Assembly: GCA_012744445.1 (NCBI GenBank) | Contig: JAAYBZ010000173.1 | Location: 1 to 40,874, forward strand | Reading direction: 5' to 3' | Length of the DNA stretch: 40,874 nt | Origin: Myxococcales bacterium | GTDB lineage: Bacteria; Myxococcota_A; Polyangia; Polyangiales; Houyiibacteriaceae | Part shown: positions 27,444 through 36,628 of the stretch, piece by piece | Numbering within the stretch: position 1 is the stretch's first letter | Layout: every line of letters begins with the position of its first letter | The notes under the pieces: generated by a model | Seen by the model: only the letters and a program-made list of their open reading frames with translations | Told to the model about the DNA's origin: nothing | The model's database searches: none | Translations under genes and position numbers: made by a program

Positions 27444-28022
27444 TCAGGCGTAGAGCGCGCTCACCACGAAGACGGCCATCCCCGCGAAGAAGAACGAGAC
27501 GTCGAGGATCACGCGCCGCGTGGTCTGCACGCCGAAGGGCGTGAGCATCCGATACCCGGCGAAGAGGACGAGGAGGAGGCCGAGGCCGACGCCGAGCTTT
27601 CCGAGCGGGCGCGCGGGCTCGGGGCCCCGCGGGAGGGGCTCGCCGCCGCGGACGCGGACGAGGCCACGCTCGGCGTCCTTTACGACGGCGTGGGGGGCGA
27701 CGCCGTAGACCGTGACGGCGTTCAGCGCGCCGAGGGCGCTCGCGTAGGCGAGGCGCGCACCTTGGACGTCTCCTCGCGACTCCGCCTCCTCGGCGATGCC
27801 GATGAGCTCGCCGGCGGCCTCGTAGGTGATGCGGGAGAAGGGGTGGTGGGCCCGGATGGCGCGCCGGAAGGCGTCGATGGCCTCGTCCTCGCGCCCGGCC
27901 TCGACGGCCTCGCGCCCCTCCGCGAGCGCGCGCGATTGGATGTGGGCGAGGCGGAGCCCCAGGAGGCCCATCATGGACACGGCGAGGGCGACCGCGACGA
28001 CGATCTTGGCGCGGAGGCTCAC
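27444..28022 (-). CDS. Membrane protein with a TPR-like middle
   Basis: The 192-residue protein starts at GTG 28022, overlapping the ABC permease stop (GTGA). It has an N-terminal membrane helix (about 5-26). A helical repeat region follows (about 30-125, AEGREAVEAGREDEAIDAFRRAIRAHHPF), which reads as one or two TPR-like units. Two C-terminal membrane helices (about 140-157 and 168-190) end the protein. I know no function for it. The coupling to an ABC-2 permease implies a joint role at the inner membrane, for example as an accessory subunit. Confidence 0.72.
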   Translation of the reverse strand: MSLRAKIVVAVALAVSMMGLLGLRLAHIQSRALAEGREAVEAGREDEAIDAFRRAIRAHHPFSRITYEAAGELIGIAEEAESRGDVQGARLAYASALGALNAVTVYGVAPHAVVKDAERGLVRVRGGEPLPRGPEPARPLGKLGVGLGLLLVLFAGYRMLTPFGVQTTRRVILDVSFFFAGMAVFVVSALYA

Positions 28023-28945
28023 GGCAGATCCCTGCGTCCGAAGAGGAAGGCGCCGAAGGCGAGGAGGAGCCCTGCGTAGATGGCGCCGTAGCCGATCGTG
28101 GAGCCGAGGTAGGCCGCGAGGGCGCCGTCGGCTCGCGCGGCCGAGAGGATGCCCCGCCCCGGCACGAAGAGGTGGAAGTTGGGCGCCACCCAGGCGAGGG
28201 CGTGGAGGCCCTCGCGGACGATCTCCGGCAGCGCGCGCGAGCTCACGGTGGCCATCGCGTCGCCAGAGCGTCCGATGAGCCAGACGCCCAGCGTGATGAC
28301 GCCCGTGGTGAGCGGCGTCGAGAACGAGGAGAAGAAGAGCGCGAGCGCGGCGATGAGCGCCACCTCGGCCACGACGAGGCCGTGGAGCGCCGCGAGGAGG
28401 GAGGCGTCGAGCTCGGTGGTGAAGCCGAGGACGAGCGCCGCGCCGTACCCCGCGAGCGAGAGCGGGAGGGCGACGAGCGCGCGGCTCTTGACCAAGAAGA
28501 GCACGACGACGACGAGCGCGACGAGCCCGCCCGTGACGGCCGCGAAGTGCGCGAGCGACGCCCCGGCCGAGAGCGCCGCGACGGCCACGTGGAGCGCCGC
28601 CAGGATCGCGACGACCGTCGCGCCGGCCGCCGTGATGCCGAGCCACTTGCCGACGACGAACTCGCCGCGCCGGACGTTGCGCGAGAGGATGCCGTAGAGC
28701 GTCTTCCGCTCGATCTCCTGGTAGAGCATCGAGGAGCCGAGGAAGACGGCGATGAGCACGCCGAGGACCGAGACGCAGGCGAGGCCCACGTCGAAGACGA
28801 CGCGCACGCGCTGATCGTGCGCGAGCTCGGCGAGCACCAGCGAGAACGCGACGAGCCCGAGCCCCAACACGACGGCCGCGCTCAGGAGCTTGTCGCGGAT
28901 CGATTCGCGGAAGGTGTTCAGTGCGATGGCGAGGATGCGCTGCAT
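28019..28945 (-). CDS. ABC-2 type transporter permease
   Basis: The 308-residue protein has about six membrane helices and the ABC-2 opening MQRILAIALNTFRESIRDKLL. The feature LYQEIERKTLYGILSRNVRRGEFVVGKWLG is typical of bacterial ABC-2 permeases of the NosY-like type. No ATP-binding subunit is next to it in this window, so the ATPase must be elsewhere. Overlapping junctions place it between a small membrane protein (1 bp before it) and the TPR-like protein (4-bp overlap). The substrate is unknown. ATG 28945 is preferred; frame upstream lies inside the preceding gene. Confidence 0.83.
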   Translation of the reverse strand: MQRILAIALNTFRESIRDKLLSAAVVLGLGLVAFSLVLAELAHDQRVRVVFDVGLACVSVLGVLIAVFLGSSMLYQEIERKTLYGILSRNVRRGEFVVGKWLGITAAGATVVAILAALHVAVAALSAGASLAHFAAVTGGLVALVVVVLFLVKSRALVALPLSLAGYGAALVLGFTTELDASLLAALHGLVVAEVALIAALALFFSSFSTPLTTGVITLGVWLIGRSGDAMATVSSRALPEIVREGLHALAWVAPNFHLFVPGRGILSAARADGALAAYLGSTIGYGAIYAGLLLAFGAFLFGRRDLP

Positions 28946-28946
28946 T

Positions 28947-29528
28947 TCAGCCGGAGAGGATCGGAGCGCCGCTCGCGAGCGAGGCGAGGGCGCGGAGACC
29001 GAGTCCGAAGATCGCGGCCGCCACCGTGAAGGCCACGAGCGTCGCGAGCTTATCACGCAGACCGAGCCCGATCCGCTCGACGGCTTGGAAGACGTAGAGC
29101 GCGAGGGCGCCGAGCCCCACGAGCGCGACGCCCGCGCCGCGGCCGGTGCCCGCGAGGCGTCGCGCCGACTCGTAGAACACGCGGAGATCGCCGTCGAAGA
29201 TGGGGAGCGCAAGCGGCACGGCGATCGTGTAGGCGAGGACGACGGCCGAGGTCCAGAGCTGGAGGCGCGCGATCCCTGGGGTGCGGAGCTCGAGGCGCCC
29301 GAGCGAGACGAGCACGAGCTCGAGCGCGGCCGAGGCCCCGAGGAGGAGGAGCCCGACGGCGTAGCGCACCTCCGCGGAGATCGGCGCCTGGCGTAGCGCG
29401 CGCACGAAGGCCTCACGCCCTTCGGCGACCGCGCCGAGCGAGACCAGGTTCCAGAGGAGCATCGCGAGCATCGCGCCGAGGAGGACGGCGCGGACGAGGG
29501 CGATCCGGTTTTTCGTCGGAGACTTCAT
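28947..29528 (-). CDS. Small polytopic membrane protein of unknown function
   Basis: The 193-residue protein has about five hydrophobic helices (for example VRAVLLGAMLAMLLWNLVSL and VGLLLLGASAALELVLVSLG) and short charged loops. I recognise no family. It starts the operon permease, TPR-like protein, possibly murA-hisG, and the spacing to the permease is 1 bp. It is divergent from lnt across 54 bp that must hold both promoters, which I could not resolve. The start ATG 29528 is followed by MKSPTKNR, a basic N-terminus fitting insertion with the tail inside. Confidence 0.7.
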   Translation of the reverse strand: MKSPTKNRIALVRAVLLGAMLAMLLWNLVSLGAVAEGREAFVRALRQAPISAEVRYAVGLLLLGASAALELVLVSLGRLELRTPGIARLQLWTSAVVLAYTIAVPLALPIFDGDLRVFYESARRLAGTGRGAGVALVGLGALALYVFQAVERIGLGLRDKLATLVAFTVAAAIFGLGLRALASLASGAPILSG

Positions 29529-29582
29529 GCGCGAGGCGGTTCATCCTCGGAGGCGGCCCATATTGCCTCGGGCGGATCGTCG

Positions 29583-31103
29583 ATGCTCATTTTTCTTCGC
29601 CACGCCGGGTTGCTCGCCGCAGGCATCGCCGCGGGGCTGGCGTTCGTCTTCTCCGCCGAGCCGTATGGTGTGCCCGGGTTGATCTTCGCGGCGCCCGCGC
29701 TCTGGGCCCACGCCTTCGGCGACGATCGCGCGCCGATCACCCCTTGGCGCGCCTTCCTCCTCGGCGGCCTCTCGGGGCTCACGATGCAGCTCCTCGCCTT
29801 CGCGTGGATCCCGGGGCTCCTCGAGCGCTTCGCAGGGTTCCCCGCGGTGGCGGCGTGGGCCGTCGCCGCGCTGCTCTACGTCGCGCAGGCCCTCCCGTAC
29901 GCCCTCGCGCTCGGCGTGGCGGCGTGGCTCCGCCTCCGCGGCGCGCCGCTCCTCGTCGCGCTCCCGGTGAGCCTCGTCGCGATCGCGGCGCGACTGCCGA
30001 CGCTCTTCCCGTGGCGTCCGGCCGACGTGCTCACCTCCTCGGCGCTTCCTTACGCGCAGCTCGCCGAGATCGGCGGCGCGCCCCTCGTCGACCTCGCCTT
30101 CGCCTTCCTGGGCGTCGCGTTCGTCGAATCCTTCCGCACGTCGAAGCGCGCGCCGCGCGTCGTCTTCGCGCTCGCGCTCGCGCTGCCCACGCTCTACGGC
30201 GCGGCGCGGATCGAGGCGATCGAGCGCGCGCGCGAGGAGCGGCCGCTCCTTCGCGTAGGCGTCGTGCAGCCCAACGTCTCCATCGAGGACAAGCACGATC
30301 GCACGCGCTTCCACGACAACCTGAAGAAGCTCCACGCCGCGAGCGCGCCCCTCGTCGCCGAGGGCGCCGAGCTCGTCGTGTGGCCCGAGTCGGCCTATCC
30401 GTTCCGCGTCCCGCGAGGCCGTGGCGAGGACTACGAGGGCGGGCTCGCCATTCGTCCTCCGGGCATCTCCGTGCCCATCGTCACCGGCCTGGTCACGCAG
30501 GTGGATCGCTGCATGCGTTGGAACTCGGTGGTCGCCGGCGAGCCCTCGGGACGCATCGCGGGGGTCGCCGACAAGATCGTGCTCCTCCCCTTCGGCGAGT
30601 TCGCGCCGCTCCACGCGCACTACCCGGCGTGGCTGCTCGAGCTCGCCCCGTGCGCGGGCTTCGTCCCCGGGGAGCACGAGCCGCTCCTCGAGGCCGCCGG
30701 CGCGCCGCTCGGCATCCTGAATTGTTACGAGGATCTGCTCCCCGTGCGTTCGCGTGCGCTCGCGCGCGCCGGCGCCGCGCTCCTCGTGAACCTCACCAAC
30801 GACGCGTGGTTCGGCGACACGGCCGAGCCCCACCTCCACCACATGGTCTCGAGGCTCCGCGCGATCGAGGCGCGCCGCGATCTCCTCCGCGCGGTGAACA
30901 CGGGCGTGAGCGCGCACGTCTCCTCCACGGGGCGTGATCTCGTACGCACCGAGACCTTCGTCGAGGCCTCCTTCGTGGCCGAGGCCCGGCTCGCGGACGA
31001 GCTCACGGTCTACGCGCGCCTGGGCGACGTGCTCACGCCGATGCTCCTCGCGTGGCTCTTCTCGGCGCTCCTCCGCGGCGCGCGCTCGCTCAGGAGTCGA
31101 TGA
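29583..31103 (+). CDS. lnt: Apolipoprotein N-acyltransferase
   Basis: Lnt adds the third acyl chain to lipoproteins in the inner membrane, which this lipoprotein-rich genome needs. The 506-residue protein has about six N-terminal membrane helices and a nitrilase-type domain from about 225. The catalytic triad is visible at nearly the E. coli positions: Glu269 in VVWPESAYPF, Lys331 in DKIVLLPFGEF, and Cys381 in GILNCYEDLLP. The C-terminal membrane helix follows VYARLGDVLTP. The 3' end overlaps the convergent nadK by 14 bp. Confidence 0.95.
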   Translation: MLIFLRHAGLLAAGIAAGLAFVFSAEPYGVPGLIFAAPALWAHAFGDDRAPITPWRAFLLGGLSGLTMQLLAFAWIPGLLERFAGFPAVAAWAVAALLYVAQALPYALALGVAAWLRLRGAPLLVALPVSLVAIAARLPTLFPWRPADVLTSSALPYAQLAEIGGAPLVDLAFAFLGVAFVESFRTSKRAPRVVFALALALPTLYGAARIEAIERAREERPLLRVGVVQPNVSIEDKHDRTRFHDNLKKLHAASAPLVAEGAELVVWPESAYPFRVPRGRGEDYEGGLAIRPPGISVPIVTGLVTQVDRCMRWNSVVAGEPSGRIAGVADKIVLLPFGEFAPLHAHYPAWLLELAPCAGFVPGEHEPLLEAAGAPLGILNCYEDLLPVRSRALARAGAALLVNLTNDAWFGDTAEPHLHHMVSRLRAIEARRDLLRAVNTGVSAHVSSTGRDLVRTETFVEASFVAEARLADELTVYARLGDVLTPMLLAWLFSALLRGARSLRSR

Positions 31104-32025
31104 GTGGGTCGCGCGCGAGCGCCGCGCGATGCGGGTGCTCGCGATGCCTCCGCTCGAGCCCGAGGAGGTGGAGGGGCTCGTTCGACTCCTCGAGCGTGAT
31201 CACCGAGCCGATGTCCACCGGGATCACCCGGTTCGCGCCGTCGAGGTAGATGACGCCTTCGCGCATCTTGCTCTTGATGACGATGGCCTCGCCCGGCCCG
31301 ATCACGCCGCGGACGAGGGCGAAGCGCTCCTCGAGGCCGTGGTAGGGCTCGCGGACGACCCATTGGATCTTGCGCGAGCCGATGGGCAGGACCCGCCCGC
31401 CCGCCGAGCGCTGCGCCGCGGTGGAGCCCGCCGCGGGCCCGGCCCAGATGCCGCTCGAGAGCTGCGACTCCTCGACGTCGCCGACGCGGAGCACGTACTT
31501 GGACGCGGCCGCCGGACAGGAGTGGGAGAAGAGGATGTCGTTGAGGATGCGCTTCGAGACGATCTCCCCGTCGATCTGCACCTGCATGCGGCTGAGGCGC
31601 GTGGCCTTGAGCCGCCCCTCGAGCGCGGCCGTGAGCGTCTCCTCGACGTTCTCGCGCCGGCCCGCGCAGAAGTAGCCCACGCTCGTCTTCGGCGCCGAGT
31701 TGATGGCGACCATCTTGGTGTCGGCGCCCACGGCGTGCGAGTTCCAGAGCAGCGTCCCATCGCCGCCCACCGTCACGACGAGATCCCAGGGACCGGCCGA
31801 CGTCGGCTGGTGATCGTGCTCGAAGGTCGCGTCGGCGCCGAGCCGCTCGAGCACCGCGCGCGTGCGCTCCAGCGTCTCGAGGTGCGACTCGTGCTCCTCG
31901 ACCAGGTTCTCCACCGAGACGTCGTTCTCGGCGAGGAGCTTCGTGAGGCGCTCGCTGCTGCCGCCACGGTAGCGCTGGTAGGTCGTCTTCTTGTAGACGA
32001 CCAGGATGCGAGGCCGAGAGCTCAT
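31090..32025 (-). CDS. nadK: NAD kinase
   Basis: This enzyme phosphorylates NAD to NADP. The 311-residue protein carries the signature VVTVGGDGTLLW and the conserved SSGIWAGPAAGSTAAQ block, which corresponds to the family motif with TP replaced by GP. It is closer to the eukaryote-like forms found in some myxobacteria than to E. coli NadK. Several long loops make it larger than average. The start overlaps the stop of the barrel-like protein gene (ATGA, 32022-32025). The 3' end overlaps lnt. Confidence 0.88.
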   Translation of the reverse strand: MSSRPRILVVYKKTTYQRYRGGSSERLTKLLAENDVSVENLVEEHESHLETLERTRAVLERLGADATFEHDHQPTSAGPWDLVVTVGGDGTLLWNSHAVGADTKMVAINSAPKTSVGYFCAGRRENVEETLTAALEGRLKATRLSRMQVQIDGEIVSKRILNDILFSHSCPAAASKYVLRVGDVEESQLSSGIWAGPAAGSTAAQRSAGGRVLPIGSRKIQWVVREPYHGLEERFALVRGVIGPGEAIVIKSKMREGVIYLDGANRVIPVDIGSVITLEESNEPLHLLGLERRHREHPHRAALARDPLIDS

Positions 32026-32537
32026 GAGCGCGATCGTGGCGTGAAGGTCAGGAGCACGCCGGGCATGAAGTCGGTGTATCCCGTCTTCCCGACGAGGAAC
32101 GATACGTCAGAGCCGACGCCGAGGGAAATGACCTCGTCCAGGCGGAAGTCGAGGTAGACGCCCATGGAGAGAAAGGCATGGGCGTGGAAGCCCCCGCCGA
32201 TCGCCCCCGCGCCGAAGCCCGCGCGCGCGCGGAACGTGGCGCCCACGGGGTCGGGCTCGAGCCGGATGGCGGTCGAGAGCGCGATCGGCGTGGCGAGCCG
32301 CCCGCCGTCCGCGTCGTCCACGAACCACGTCCCGAGGCCGAGCCCGAGCATGAGCGGACCACCTCCGAAGAGCACCTCGGCGAACCCACCGCCGCCGAGC
32401 TCGGCTCGATCGCCGACGAGCGAGCCGGCGCCGATCGCCGCATGGCCGGAGAGCGTGACGCTGGGCTCGGACGCGCTCGCGCTCTCGGGAGCGAGCCCCA
32501 CGACGAGAGCGACGATGAGTCCGAGACGCCGGATCAC
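32022..32537 (-). CDS. Exported, probably outer-membrane barrel-like protein
   Basis: The 171-residue protein has a signal peptide ([25 protein letters not shown] start) and a mature part of alternating hydrophobic and small or polar residues with many glycines ([48 protein letters not shown]). This pattern suggests an eight-stranded or similar beta-barrel. The C-terminus is [10 protein letters not shown] rather than ending in Phe, so outer-membrane insertion is not certain. It has 4-bp overlaps with both neighbours, so the operon order is aldolase, this gene, nadK. Confidence 0.68.
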   Translation of the reverse strand: MIRRLGLIVALVVGLAPESASASEPSVTLSGHAAIGAGSLVGDRAELGGGGFAEVLFGGGPLMLGLGLGTWFVDDADGGRLATPIALSTAIRLEPDPVGATFRARAGFGAGAIGGGFHAHAFLSMGVYLDFRLDEVISLGVGSDVSFLVGKTGYTDFMPGVLLTFTPRSRS

Positions 32538-33181
32538 GACTTCGGGATCTGCTTCGCGTCCTCGAGGAAGCGGGCGAGCCCCGAGTCCGTGAGCGGGTGC
32601 TTGAGGAGTTGCTTGATGACCGAGGGCGGCAGCGTCGCGACGTGCGCGCCCACGAGGGCGGCCTGCACCACGTGGATCGGGTGGCGGATGCTCGCCGCGA
32701 GCACCTCGGTGGCGAAGCCGTAGTTCTCGTAGATGCGGACGATCTGCGAGATGAGCTCCATGCCGTCGTGGCTGATGTCGTCGAGGCGGCCGATGAACGG
32801 GCTGATGTACGTGGCGCCTGCCTTGGCGGCGAGGAGGGCCTGCGGCGCGCTGAAGCAGAGCGTGACGTTGGTGCGGATGCCCTCGCTCGAGAGGACCTTC
32901 ACGGCCTTGAGGCCCTCGCCGATGAGCGGGACCTTCACCACGACGTTCGGGTGGAGCGCGGCGAGCTCACGGCCCTCGGCGACGATGCCGTCGGCGTCGG
33001 TGGAGAGGACCTCGGCGCTGATCGGCCCGTCGACGATGGCGCAGATCTCCGTGATCACCTCCTTGAGGGGGCGGCCGGTCTTGGCGACGAGCGTGGGGTT
33101 GGTGGTGACGCCGTCGACCACGCCCATGGCCGCGGCTTCGCGGATCTCGTTCAGTTCCGCCGTGTCGATGAAGATCTTCAT
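32534..33181 (-). CDS. Transaldolase-like fructose-6-phosphate aldolase family protein
   Basis: The 215-residue protein belongs to the small TalC/Fsa-type transaldolases. The conserved blocks are [31 protein letters not shown], the Schiff-base lysine in VVVKVPL (residue 83), [32 protein letters not shown], and [10 protein letters not shown]. It works in the non-oxidative pentose phosphate pathway or as a fructose-6-phosphate aldolase; the two cannot be split from sequence alone. It is the first gene of an operon with 4-bp overlaps. The 78-bp gap upstream, to the end of the HExxH lipoprotein gene, shows no clear promoter. Confidence 0.92.
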   Translation of the reverse strand: MKIFIDTAELNEIREAAAMGVVDGVTTNPTLVAKTGRPLKEVITEICAIVDGPISAEVLSTDADGIVAEGRELAALHPNVVVKVPLIGEGLKAVKVLSSEGIRTNVTLCFSAPQALLAAKAGATYISPFIGRLDDISHDGMELISQIVRIYENYGFATEVLAASIRHPIHVVQAALVGAHVATLPPSVIKQLLKHPLTDSGLARFLEDAKQIPKS

Positions 33182-33259
33182 GACGCTGCTTCTACCATCC
33201 CGGCGCGGCTTGAAAAGGAAGGAGCCGGCTGGGTCGGTCGAATTCCGCCCTTGGCGGAC

Positions 33260-34822
33260 TCACTCCGCGCGGACCGTGAGCTCGAACGCCGCGTTGGCCC
33301 CCCGGCCGGCGTCCCGCACGTAGATGACGTACCAGCCCGGCCGCAGGAACCGCGCGACGGTCTCCTCGTTGGAGGTGCCGTTCGAGCGGCTGATCAGCTT
33401 GGCGCGGATGTCGCGGAGCTCGAGGTCGAGGTCCTCGCCCGAATCGGGGTGGCCCGAGCCGAAGATCTTGAGGCGCGCTTCGACGAAGCTCGGACGATCG
33501 AGGTAGAAGCGGTAGACGCGCACCGCGTCGATGCCGGTGGCCTTGAGCGCCGGGCCGCCGAGCTCGGGCGCGTTCACCGAGTCGATCTTGCCGGCGACGC
33601 GCTCGCCGGGGCGGATGTCGAAGGGCCAGGTCCGCTGCGGGAGCTCGGGGTCGTGACCGCCAGCGAGGAGGAGCTCGTGGAGGCTCCGCCCTTCGACGAG
33701 CTTTCGGTCCGAGAGGTGCGCCAGGAAGGTGGAGAGCGAGGGGTAGGCCCCGTGGTCCTCCGAGAGCGCGATCATCTCGCGCAGGACGACGCTCGGCCCG
33801 AGGGCGACGGGATCGCCGTCGAGGTCGAGGAGCCCCCCGGCGCCGTCGGCGAGATCCCAGAGGATCTCGGCCACGGACTCCTGCGAGCCGAGCCCCTTGG
33901 GGCCGCTCGCGGAGCGCTCGAGGTCGGCGTCGACGACGAGGCGGCCGAAGGGCTCCATGCCCACGGTGTCGAGGTAGCGCGGGGCGCCGAGCACGGCGGC
34001 CGCGAACCAGGTGGCCCGCCCCTCTTCCCAGGCGAGCCCCGGCTCCACGAGGTGGCCGCCCGGATGACTCCCGCCAGGGGTGGAGTCCGTGCTGAGCACG
34101 TCGAAGACGAAGTGCCCGAGCTCGTGCAGGACGACGTGCTCGTCGTGCTCGTCGCCGTCGCTGTGCTCGCGGTTGCCGGGCTCGCCGCCGAGGAGGCGCA
34201 CGAGGCGCTTGCCGGAGCCCTTGGGGAACTCACCCTCGTAGGTGCTCCAGCGGTTCGGCCCGCCGCGCTCCCACTGGATGACGAGCTCGGGGAGCGTGTG
34301 GCCGGTCCATTCGCGCACGGCGAAGAGGCCGCGGAGCGCGGTGTCGAGGATGTGGAAGGCGCCGCCCACGCCGTGCGGGTCGACGTCGGGGAGCACGAGC
34401 TCGAGCGGCTCGCTGCTCCGCTCGAGCGGGAAGTCGAAGTGGTGCGCGGGCGTGCCTTCGCGGCTGGGCGAGACGGCGACCACGTGCCCTCGATGCGAGA
34501 CCGCGGCCGAGACCCGGAGCCGCGAGGCCTCGTGCACCTCGATCTGGAAGTGCCCCGTCGGATCGGTGGTGGTGCGTCCGACGATGGCGCCGTGCGCGTC
34601 GATGGCCTCGACGAGCACGTACCGCGCGGGGCGGAGCGAGACCTGCCGGCTCACGCCGCGCGGCGTGGCGTCGCGGGCCTCGAAGCGCACGCGTCCGCTC
34701 ACCCAATGCGGCGTCGACTTCGGAGCGCGTGCACCCGCGGTGGGCGTCACGTTCGAGCCGCACGCCGTGAGATGGATCGCGACCAGGGAGGCCAGGACGA
34801 GCACTCTCACGGAACTCGACAT
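33260..34822 (-). CDS. HExxH-containing lipoprotein, putative metalloprotease
   Basis: The 520-residue protein has a lipoprotein signal with Cys21 (HLTAC). It then has a carboxypeptidase-regulatory-like beta domain (about 40-110, with TTTDPTGHFQIEV) and a central domain containing HELGHF (233-238), the HExxH zinc motif. A candidate third ligand lies in WEEGRATWF (Glu266/267), about 30 residues on, a gluzincin-like spacing. The C-terminal region (about 385-520) resembles a pre-peptidase or bacterial beta-sandwich domain, with DAVRVYRFYLDRPSF and GWYVIYVRDAG. Putative role: an envelope-bound zinc protease of unknown substrate. The start is ATG 34822; no partner gene is coupled. Confidence 0.82.
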   Translation of the reverse strand: MSSSVRVLVLASLVAIHLTACGSNVTPTAGARAPKSTPHWVSGRVRFEARDATPRGVSRQVSLRPARYVLVEAIDAHGAIVGRTTTDPTGHFQIEVHEASRLRVSAAVSHRGHVVAVSPSREGTPAHHFDFPLERSSEPLELVLPDVDPHGVGGAFHILDTALRGLFAVREWTGHTLPELVIQWERGGPNRWSTYEGEFPKGSGKRLVRLLGGEPGNREHSDGDEHDEHVVLHELGHFVFDVLSTDSTPGGSHPGGHLVEPGLAWEEGRATWFAAAVLGAPRYLDTVGMEPFGRLVVDADLERSASGPKGLGSQESVAEILWDLADGAGGLLDLDGDPVALGPSVVLREMIALSEDHGAYPSLSTFLAHLSDRKLVEGRSLHELLLAGGHDPELPQRTWPFDIRPGERVAGKIDSVNAPELGGPALKATGIDAVRVYRFYLDRPSFVEARLKIFGSGHPDSGEDLDLELRDIRAKLISRSNGTSNEETVARFLRPGWYVIYVRDAGRGANAAFELTVRAE

Positions 34823-34858
34823 CGGCCTTGATGGTAGCGCCGAAAACGTCTCTTGGGA

Positions 34859-35002
34859 CTATTCGATCTCGATGAACGCGTCGGTTGGTGGGAGGGGCTC
34901 GGGTGGGGTCGCCTCGCGTCGCCGGGCGCTCACCTCGAGCCAGACCATCACCGTCGCGAAGAGCGCCGCGAAGAGCCAGAGGCGCAGGGAGCGCCGATCC
35001 AT
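34859..35002 (-). CDS. Possible small single-pass membrane protein
   Basis: A 47-codon frame starting at ATG 35002 would encode MDRRSLRLWLFAALFATV, then a tail of Glu, Pro and Arg. The first part is a clean membrane helix behind a basic start. The acidic Pro-rich tail ends DAFIEIE. No ribosome site is evident. It lies between the HExxH lipoprotein gene and the membrane protein gene on the same strand. The hydrophobic-then-charged pattern suggests a real gene, but its size makes this uncertain; the longer frame back to 35098 looks unlikely. Confidence 0.4.
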   Translation of the reverse strand: MDRRSLRLWLFAALFATVMVWLEVSARRREATPPEPLPPTDAFIEIE

Positions 35003-35051
35003 GCGGAATCGAGGAGGCACGAGCCCATCCTCCCCTCCCCGTGGCCTCCGC

Positions 35052-35459
35052 TCAAGCCTCGCGGCGAACGATGCGGCCGAAGGCGTAGAGGAGCGCATAG
35101 ACCGCGACGAAGCCGAAGGTCATCCGCGCGAAGTGCACGGTCCAGAAGGTGGTCGGCGCGACGCTCGCGAGCGCCGCGTCGTGACCTGCGGCGCCCCACA
35201 CCGCGAGCGCCCACTTCTCGACCTGCGCCACGCACCCCGTCGCGATCCCGGCGGCGATGGGCTGAACGAGCCGCGTGAACGCGCGCGCGACCCACACCAT
35301 CGCCGCGAGGACGGGGAGGTACATCACCACCCACATCCACCACGGCATGGGCTCGCCCGCGGCGAGTCCCGGCGCGAAGAGCGCGCCGAAGATGGCCAGC
35401 TCGGCGACGAGGTTGGCGAGGCCCACGACGAGCGCCGCGCGCGCCACTACGCGGATCAT
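35052..35459 (-). CDS. Membrane protein of unknown function coupled to the hydrolase
   Basis: The 135-residue protein has about four membrane helices: AALVVGLANLVAELAIFGALFA, PWWMWVVMYLPVLAAMVWVA, a weaker central one, and FGFVAVYALLYAFG. It carries a basic C-terminal RIVRREA. The Met/Trp-rich loop MPWWMW is notable. I recognise no family. It starts at ATG 35459, overlapping the alpha/beta hydrolase stop (ATGA, 35456-35459), so the two are co-translated. Confidence 0.72.
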   Translation of the reverse strand: MIRVVARAALVVGLANLVAELAIFGALFAPGLAAGEPMPWWMWVVMYLPVLAAMVWVARAFTRLVQPIAAGIATGCVAQVEKWALAVWGAAGHDAALASVAPTTFWTVHFARMTFGFVAVYALLYAFGRIVRREA

Positions 35460-36628
35460 CCGCCCCCCGTGAGCGTCTCGCGGAGCCGGCCTCCGTCGGA
35501 GAGCGCCTTGGCGATGGAGAGGAGCGCGCCGACCTCGGCCGCGATGCCACGCGGGCTCACGGTGCCCTGCCCCGAGTGGCCATAGAGGCCGGTGAGGTGG
35601 AGCCGGCACGGCACGCGCCCGCGGAGGGCGCGCTCGAGCCGGAGGGCTTCGCCGTAGGGGATGACGTCGTCGTCCCGCGCATGGCAGATGACGACGGGGC
35701 GCTCGAAGCGCTGCAGCGCCTCGCGCGGGCTCGCGTGCGCGTCGACCGCGGCCGAACGTGCGAGGGCCGTGTCGACGAGCGCGGGCGCGCCGCCTTCGAC
35801 GCCGCAGAACACGCGGAAGTAGTCGCGCTGCGGCGCCGGGACCGTCGCGACGAGCGACTCGACGAAGGGCAGGAGGCGGCCCTCTTCCTTGAGCTCCATC
35901 CGGCCCCACGTCATGTGGCACATCTTCGAGAGCGCGACCTCGAGGTCGTAGGTCTCGCCGGGGACGTCGAGGTACCGGAGGAGGTTCAAGAAGAGCGCCG
36001 GTGCGTTGAGCGGATCGCGCGCGAGCACCACCTCGCCCTCGTCGGTGCGCATGATCCCCGTGACGGCGAAGCGGCAGACGCCCTCGAAGTCCTCGTATCC
36101 TCCAAAGGTGATCACTCCGTCGACGAGCTCGGGGCGCCGCGCGGCGACCTCGAGCGCGAGCCACGAGCCGAAGGAGATGCTGAAGAGCGTCGGCCTCCCG
36201 AGCGAGGCGAAGCGCCTGGCCGTCTCCTCGACGACGATCTCGAAGTCGTCGACCGCCGAGCGCACGACGCGCAGATCGACGTAGGCCGGGATGAAGGGCG
36301 CCACCACCACGAAGCCCGCGCCGGAGAGCACGCGGCAGAAGCGGATGAAGCGCGGGTCGTCGGGCCCGGCGAAGTGGAGCCCGGGCGAGATCACGAAGGT
36401 GCCATAGGCGCGCCCGCGCGGGCTGTAGACGTAGGCGTCGAGGATGCTCGGCCCCGGTTCGTCCAGCCGCACGCCCGCCTTGAACGCCCGGAGCCCGTGC
36501 AGCCGACCACGCCGCAAGATCCAATGCTCGACGCGCACGTCCTGCGGCACGTCGGTATCGCTCGTCCACGGCCCGAGCCAGCGGAGCAGGCGGGCGAACG
36601 GCCCCACACGCTCGAGCTCATCCCGCAT
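35456..36628 (-). CDS. Alpha/beta hydrolase with an SxSxG nucleophile elbow
   Basis: The 390-residue protein has the alpha/beta-hydrolase core: FVISPGLHFAG strand and oxyanion region, elbow SISFGSW (Ser152, with Ser150 in place of the usual Gly), acidic partner in CHARDDDVIPY, and catalytic His in LYGHSGQG near the C-terminus. The N-terminal 60 residues are an extra segment. The Ser-for-Gly in the elbow is a known tolerated variant. It has no signal peptide and is likely cytoplasmic or peripheral. Its stop overlaps the following membrane protein; its 3' end also overlaps no convergent gene. The start ATG 36628 overlaps the end of the small lipoprotein gene by 11 bp. The substrate is unknown. 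Confidence 0.84.
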   Translation of the reverse strand: MRDELERVGPFARLLRWLGPWTSDTDVPQDVRVEHWILRRGRLHGLRAFKAGVRLDEPGPSILDAYVYSPRGRAYGTFVISPGLHFAGPDDPRFIRFCRVLSGAGFVVVAPFIPAYVDLRVVRSAVDDFEIVVEETARRFASLGRPTLFSISFGSWLALEVAARRPELVDGVITFGGYEDFEGVCRFAVTGIMRTDEGEVVLARDPLNAPALFLNLLRYLDVPGETYDLEVALSKMCHMTWGRMELKEEGRLLPFVESLVATVPAPQRDYFRVFCGVEGGAPALVDTALARSAAVDAHASPREALQRFERPVVICHARDDDVIPYGEALRLERALRGRVPCRLHLTGLYGHSGQGTVSPRGIAAEVGALLSIAKALSDGGRLRETLTGGG

